From Planctomycetaceae bacterium (GTDB taxonomy: Bacteria > Planctomycetota > Planctomycetia > Pirellulales > Thermoguttaceae): a stretch of DNA of 10,296 nucleotides. The notes under the pieces were generated by a model. It saw nothing but the letters and a program-made list of their open reading frames with translations, ran no database searches and had not been told where the DNA came from. The first letter of the stretch is position 1, and every line of letters begins with the position of its first letter. The translations under genes were made by a program, and so were the position numbers. Positions 7,659 through 10,296 of the stretch are shown piece after piece. The DNA lies in assembly GCA_031287585.1 (NCBI GenBank), contig JAITST010000275.1, positions 1-10,296 of the forward strand, read 5' to 3'.

Positions 7659-9476
7659 CTACTCATCTTGCAAGGCACTGTAACCCTCTACTCCAGTACG
7701 AACTTTTACTACGTTTTCTACGTCGTAAACAAATATCTTACCGTCACCGATGTTGCCCGTGTACAGCGTTTTCTTCGCTGTTTCGATTACCAGGTCAACC
7801 GGTACTTTTGTGACTACTACTTCAACTCTAACCTTTGGCAAAAGTTGAATATCAACCTGAACACCGCGATAAAACTCGCTCGAACCCTTTTGCATTCCGC
7901 AACCCATCACTTGCGTTACTGTCATACCGGTAATGTTAATCGCGTTGAGAGCATCTTTAAGTTCTTCAAACTTGTTCTGCCGGCAAATGATTTCAACCTT
8001 CGAGAACTTCGGACGATTCGGGTCAACCATTTTCGGTGCAACCGTCTTCGGTGCGGTATGTTCAATCGTGACGGCTTGCGAAACCGGAACCTTTCCTTCT
8101 TCGTGAGCAACGATGCCGTGAAGTTGGTCGGTGATGTTGAAGTCGGCGTAAGCACTCGCCAAACCGTGTTCCGATATATCCAAACCTTCGAGTTCGTCAA
8201 TTTTGGAAACACGTAATCCAACCGTTGCCTTCAATACACCGAAGAGGATAAGCATCGTAATGGCAATCCAAATCGCTACCGCAATGATACCTGTTGCTTG
8301 CGTAATAAGAAGGTCGATACTGCCGCCGTAGAACAAACCGGTGAAATCACTGTTCACTTTTGGGTCTGCAAACAACGCGACGCAAAGTGTTCCGACAACG
8401 CCGCAGACACCGTGTACCGAGATCGCGCCAACAGGGTCGTCGATGTGTAAAACTTTATCAATGAACTCAATCGCGATAACCAGAAATATCGCGGACAACG
8501 TTCCGACACCAATCGCACCAAGCGGTGAAACAACGTCTGCACAAGCGGTTATTCCGACAAGCCCCGCCAACGCACCGTTGAGCGTCATTGACACGTCCGG
8601 TTTACCGTAGCGGAACCAAGTTATAATCATCGTGACTGCCGTTCCAACCGCAGCCGCAAGGTTTGTCGTCACAAATATACTGCCCATAGAAGTCAGTACA
8701 TCGTCGCCAGTCGCACAAACAGTTGACGCACCGTTGAAGCCGAACCAGCCGAACCAAAGTATGAGAACACCGAGGCAGCCGAGTGCCAGATTGCTGCCGA
8801 GAATAGCACGCGGCTTACCGTCTGCCGTGTACTTGCCGATACGCGGTCCGAGAAACGCCGCACCAATCAACGCGGACAAACCGCCGACCATGTGTACGAC
8901 TGTCGAACCAGCGAAGTCGTGGAAACCGGCTTTTGATAACCAACCGTCACTGCACCATATCCAGTGACCAGAAATCGGATAGATGACTGCACAAAGGACA
9001 ATACAGTAAAGACAGTAAGTTCCAAACTTGGTACGTTCAGCCATTGCACCGGAGACGATTGTTGCCGATGTCGCACAGAAAACGGTTTGAAAGATTAAGA
9101 AGACGACACCCGGATAAGAGCCAGCACCGTACTCATTCGCGATGGCTCTACCGGAAAGCAAGTCAACGATACCGATGTAAGGGTTGCCTTCGCCGAACAT
9201 AAGCCCGAACCCGATTATCGTAAACACAATTGTACCCAGAGCGAAGGTCAGCATATTTTTCATCGCGATATTACCCGTGTTTTTCGCACGGGTAAAACCG
9301 GCTTCGACCATCGTAAAGCCAGGGTGCATAAAAAACACAAGTGCCGCACCAAGTAAAACCCAGATGGTATCGACAGACGAAAAGCCGGAAACAGTTTCAG
9401 CCGCCACTTCCGCAACGTTGGCAGCCGCACCGGACACATCCGACTCAGCAAATAATGGTAACAAAACAGACGACAT
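7659..9476 (-). CDS. amt: Ammonium transporter fused to a C-terminal PII signal-transduction domain
   Basis: Residues 1 to about 445 form an Amt/MEP/Rh ammonium channel, expected to be a trimer with 11 membrane helices per subunit. It has VEAGFTRAKN at 57-66, SGAMAER at 142-148, FAGSTVVHMVGG (188-199) with pore His195 after Asp187, GWFGFNGAS at 243-251 and DPVGAISVHGVCG (347-359) with the second pore His355. The tail LDISEHG (432-438) is typical of Amt C-termini. A Pro/Lys-containing linker (about 446-488) leads to a full PII (GlnB/GlnK) domain at 489-605. That domain has MTVTQVMGCG at 518-527, T-loop EFYRGVQ at 534-540, LPKVRVEVVV at 546-555, TGNIGDGKIFVYDVE at 573-587 and VRTG at 592-595. 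Gln529, Lys548 and Lys580 match ATP/2-oxoglutarate contacts. The uridylylation tyrosine (E. coli Tyr51) is Val541, while pore-plugging Arg47 is kept as Arg537. I chose ATG 9476 because AAGGAG lies 6 bp before it; the frame is open to 9530. Confidence 0.95.
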   Translation of the reverse strand: MSSVLLPLFAESDVSGAAANVAEVAAETVSGFSSVDTIWVLLGAALVFFMHPGFTMVEAGFTRAKNTGNIAMKNMLTFALGTIVFTIIGFGLMFGEGNPYIGIVDLLSGRAIANEYGAGSYPGVVFLIFQTVFCATSATIVSGAMAERTKFGTYCLYCIVLCAVIYPISGHWIWCSDGWLSKAGFHDFAGSTVVHMVGGLSALIGAAFLGPRIGKYTADGKPRAILGSNLALGCLGVLILWFGWFGFNGASTVCATGDDVLTSMGSIFVTTNLAAAVGTAVTMIITWFRYGKPDVSMTLNGALAGLVGITACADVVSPLGAIGVGTLSAIFLVIAIEFIDKVLHIDDPVGAISVHGVCGVVGTLCVALFADPKVNSDFTGLFYGGSIDLLITQATGIIAVAIWIAITMLILFGVLKATVGLRVSKIDELEGLDISEHGLASAYADFNITDQLHGIVAHEEGKVPVSQAVTIEHTAPKTVAPKMVDPNRPKFSKVEIICRQNKFEELKDALNAINITGMTVTQVMGCGMQKGSSEFYRGVQVDIQLLPKVRVEVVVTKVPVDLVIETAKKTLYTGNIGDGKIFVYDVENVVKVRTGVEGYSALQDE

Positions 9477-9482
9477 GACATT

Positions 9483-9488
9483 CTCCTT
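9483..9488 (-). promoter_or_regulatory. Ribosome binding site of amt
   Basis: On the minus strand AAGGAG stands 6 nt before ATG at 9474-9476. It is a strong Shine-Dalgarno in a window where most starts have none. It fixes the amt start and excludes the longer 18-codon extension, because it lies inside that extension. Confidence 0.85.
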
Positions 9489-9562
9489 GTATGGTGAAAG
9501 TTTTTTGGTGATCGTAATCGGGTAAGCCACTCGGCGAACCCATTAAATTACAAATGCTTAAA

Positions 9563-9578
9563 AGCAACCTTTGTGCCT
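9563..9578 (-). promoter_or_regulatory. Candidate sigma-54 (RpoN) promoter of amt
   Basis: On the minus strand the sequence AGGCAC-N5-TTGCT matches the sigma-54 consensus TGGCAC-N5-TTGCW at every defined position but the first. The invariant GG (9576-9577) and GC (9564-9565) are separated by the required 10 bp. Transcription would start near 9552, leaving a leader of about 75 nt. Sigma-54 control of ammonium transporter genes is well established in proteobacteria, so the gene's function supports the match. Downstream of the -24 element a small TGCTT-AA-AAGCA hairpin (9555-9566) overlaps the -12 element. Confidence 0.6.
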
Positions 9579-9608
9579 ATTAGAATCTTTTCCGCACAAT
9601 TATTTCAA
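9579..9608 (-). promoter_or_regulatory. Possible sigma-70 promoter of amt with overlapping operator-like dyad
   Basis: On the minus strand TTGAAA (9603-9608, 5 of 6) and TCTAAT (9579-9584, 5 of 6) are separated by 18 bp. The -10 box abuts the -24 element of the sigma-54 candidate. The -35 box is one arm of a perfect inverted repeat TTTCAA-CTGT-TTGAAA (9603-9618), a plausible repressor or activator site. It could give basal expression, or be the real promoter if the sigma-54 match is fortuitous. Confidence 0.35.
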
Positions 9609-9640
9609 CTGTTTGAAAACAAGGATATGCGGACTGTCAA

Positions 9641-9669
9641 CACAGTGGAGAGCAATAATTGCTACTGTG
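9641..9669. promoter_or_regulatory. Compound dyad upstream of amt, candidate enhancer site
   Basis: The plus strand reads CACAGT, GGAG, AGCAAT, A, ATTGCT, ACTGTG. The outer hexamers are exact reverse complements, as are the inner ones around a single central base. Only the 4-bp GGAG on the left is unpaired. Another ACTGT at 9633-9637 makes a further inverted pair with ACAGT at 9642-9646. The centre (9657) lies about 105 bp upstream of the predicted sigma-54 start, the usual distance for an NtrC-type activator site. No T run follows on either strand, so a terminator is unlikely. It does not match the enterobacterial NtrC consensus. Confidence 0.4.
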
Positions 9670-9674
9670 AACAA

Positions 9675-9714
9675 TACATTTTTGTTTACTTGCTAAAATG
9701 GCTACAAAAATGTA
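9675..9714. repeat. 11-bp perfect inverted repeat
   Basis: TACATTTTTGT (9675-9685) and ACAAAAATGTA (9704-9714) are exact reverse complements with an 18-bp spacer. The right arm also contains its own small dyad CTACA-AAAA-TGTAG (9702-9715 region). It lies directly upstream of the dyad at 9641-9669. It may be a second protein-binding site or a cruciform; no T run follows on either strand. Confidence 0.4.
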
Positions 9715-9834
9715 GGGAAAATGGTTGGATTTGAGAAAATACATTTAAGGACATTTCTAAAAACAACAATTTTAACCGCTGTCTTTGTCCAATATTTTTG
9801 AAACGCACTGAAAAACAAAAGACTTTCCCAGCCG

Positions 9835-9862
9835 TAAGTTTTATTACCGTAAAGAAAACTTA
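9835..9862. repeat. 8-bp inverted repeat
   Basis: TAAGTTTT (9835-9842) and AAAACTTA (9855-9862) are exact reverse complements around a 12-bp spacer, in AT-rich DNA. Function is unknown, and the AT content makes a chance occurrence possible. Confidence 0.3.
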
Positions 9863-9913
9863 TTAGCGTCAAATAATACGATAACAAATGATACACTAAA
9901 ATCGGTTTGCGTC

Positions 9914-9951
9914 AAACGAAGTCTGGTTGCACACCAACCGGACTTCGTTTT
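9914..9951 (-). terminator. Hairpin terminator downstream of the Gfo/Idh/MocA gene
   Basis: AAACGAAGTC (9914-9923) pairs with GACTTCGTTT (9941-9950) and GGTTG (9925-9929) pairs with CAACC (9935-9939). The loop is 5 nt, and one mismatched position (9924/9940) is a U-G wobble in plus-strand RNA. The hairpin begins 25 nt after the oxidoreductase stop codon, so I assign it to that gene. Its minus-strand T tract is only TTT inside the stem, while the plus strand has TTTT, so it may work in both directions. Confidence 0.7.
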
Positions 9952-9975
9952 GTACTTTGCTTACACTTTGCAAAC

Positions 9976-10296
9976 TTAAATTACCCGCGTTACACCCGGC
10001 ACAGCAACCGGATAATTGCCGTCTGCGTCGGGCATTACCGGTGCGGGACTGTCCATCGTTAGTTTATCAATGTTCGGTGCCAGTTCCGTACCGGAAGCCA
10101 ACGCCTCGTCCCAAGTGATTTCCTTGCCGGATTCACACGCCATACGTCCGAGAATACCGACGAAGCCCGATTTCGCGCAGCGTTCCGTTTCGTTATGCGG
10201 CTTGTCATTGCGTATGGCATCGAATAAAACGTCGTGTTCGATTTGGTACATATTCTTTTCCTTGTCCTTGAATTCCCAAATCACGTTTTCCTTCAC
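9976..10296 (-). CDS. Gfo/Idh/MocA family oxidoreductase, C-terminal part (runs off the window)
   Basis: The last 106 residues of a Gfo/Idh/MocA oxidoreductase, a family that reduces or oxidises sugars and related compounds using NAD(P). The N-terminal Rossmann domain lies beyond the right edge. The visible part has the typical helical segment HDVLFDAIRNDKPHNE, then GILGRMACESGKEITWDEAL, and the ending PDADGNYPVAVPGVT followed by TAA. This C-terminal pattern is characteristic of the large planctomycete paralogue set, many of which carry a twin-arginine export signal and act in the periplasm; that part cannot be checked here. Substrate unknown. A hairpin terminator follows, and amt lies about 500 bp further on in the same direction but with its own promoter. 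Confidence 0.9.
   Translation of the reverse strand: MKENVIWEFKDKEKNMYQIEHDVLFDAIRNDKPHNETERCAKSGFVGILGRMACESGKEITWDEALASGTELAPNIDKLTMDSPAPVMPDADGNYPVAVPGVTRVI

Larger units (their letters stand above)
9477..9975. other. Gene-free control region between amt and the Gfo/Idh/MocA gene
   Basis: Roughly 500 bp of AT-rich DNA. It holds the amt leader and ribosome site, a sigma-54-like promoter overlapped by a possible sigma-70 promoter, and several inverted repeats (9603-9618, 9641-9669, 9675-9714 and 9835-9862). At the right end lies the hairpin that probably ends the oxidoreductase transcript. A 64-codon GTG frame at 9702-9896 on the minus strand is not convincing as a protein. No RNA gene was recognised. 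Confidence 0.6.

Noticed and set aside
7647..8216. 189-codon plus-strand frame
   Set aside because: It is antisense to the PII domain and linker of the Amt-PII gene, and its residues mirror that coding strand.
9477..9530. In-frame 18-codon extension of amt
   Set aside because: A strong AAGGAG lies inside it with ideal spacing to the ATG at 9476.
9702..9896. 64-codon minus-strand frame with a GTG start in the amt upstream region
   Set aside because: It has no ribosome site and an AT-driven Phe/Leu/Tyr composition, overlaps the inverted repeat at 9835-9862, and shows no recognisable family.

Overview
The window looks like chromosomal DNA of a planctomycete of moderate GC content, probably from the Pirellulales. 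Three things point there: a Gfo/Idh/MocA oxidoreductase with the planctomycete-style C-terminal ending PDADGNYPVAVPGVT, a GT-C membrane glycosyltransferase with the (V)PVPLP...FVQGID and SYFNELGGNPK...SNIDWGQDL motifs, and a short accessory SecA. Genes lie mostly as single units on alternating strands, and most starts lack a Shine-Dalgarno sequence. The assignment rests on recognition of protein families, not on a database search.

Layout, left to right. (1) A short carboxypeptidase-regulatory/transthyretin-like C-terminal fragment (101-340, +), with an in-frame stop just upstream and no visible N-terminal half. (2) A 662-residue SecA-like ATPase (473-2461, -) that keeps both nucleotide-binding domains and the start of the scaffold helix but lacks the helical wing, two-helix finger and zinc-binding tail. 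(3) Just upstream of it on the same strand, a protein-like 82-codon frame broken by two stops (2483-2731, -). (4) A polytopic GT-C glycosyltransferase (2740-4464, +). (5) A short-chain dehydrogenase of the 3-ketoacyl-ACP reductase type (4522-5295, -). (6) Polyphosphate kinase 1 (5418-7574, +), divergent from the dehydrogenase, with a TATAAT promoter between them. (7) An ammonium transporter fused to a C-terminal PII signalling domain (7659-9476, -), convergent with ppk and ended by a strong intrinsic terminator. (8) A roughly 500-bp gene-free control region (9477-9975) containing a sigma-54-like promoter and several dyads. (9) The C-terminal end of a Gfo/Idh/MocA oxidoreductase running off the right edge (9976-10296, -).

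The genes do not form one operon or pathway: they cover protein export, surface glycosylation, a metabolic reductase, polyphosphate storage and nitrogen uptake. The most interesting unit is the Amt-PII gene with its upstream region. Transporter and PII regulator are one polypeptide. The T-loop tyrosine that is uridylylated in enterobacterial PII is a valine, while the arginine that plugs the Amt pore is kept. The promoter has the -24/-12 elements expected for RpoN-dependent nitrogen control, with a dyad about 100 bp upstream in enhancer position. The second most interesting is the minimal SecA next to the broken small frame. I saw no CRISPR array, tRNA, rRNA, insertion sequence or defence system.
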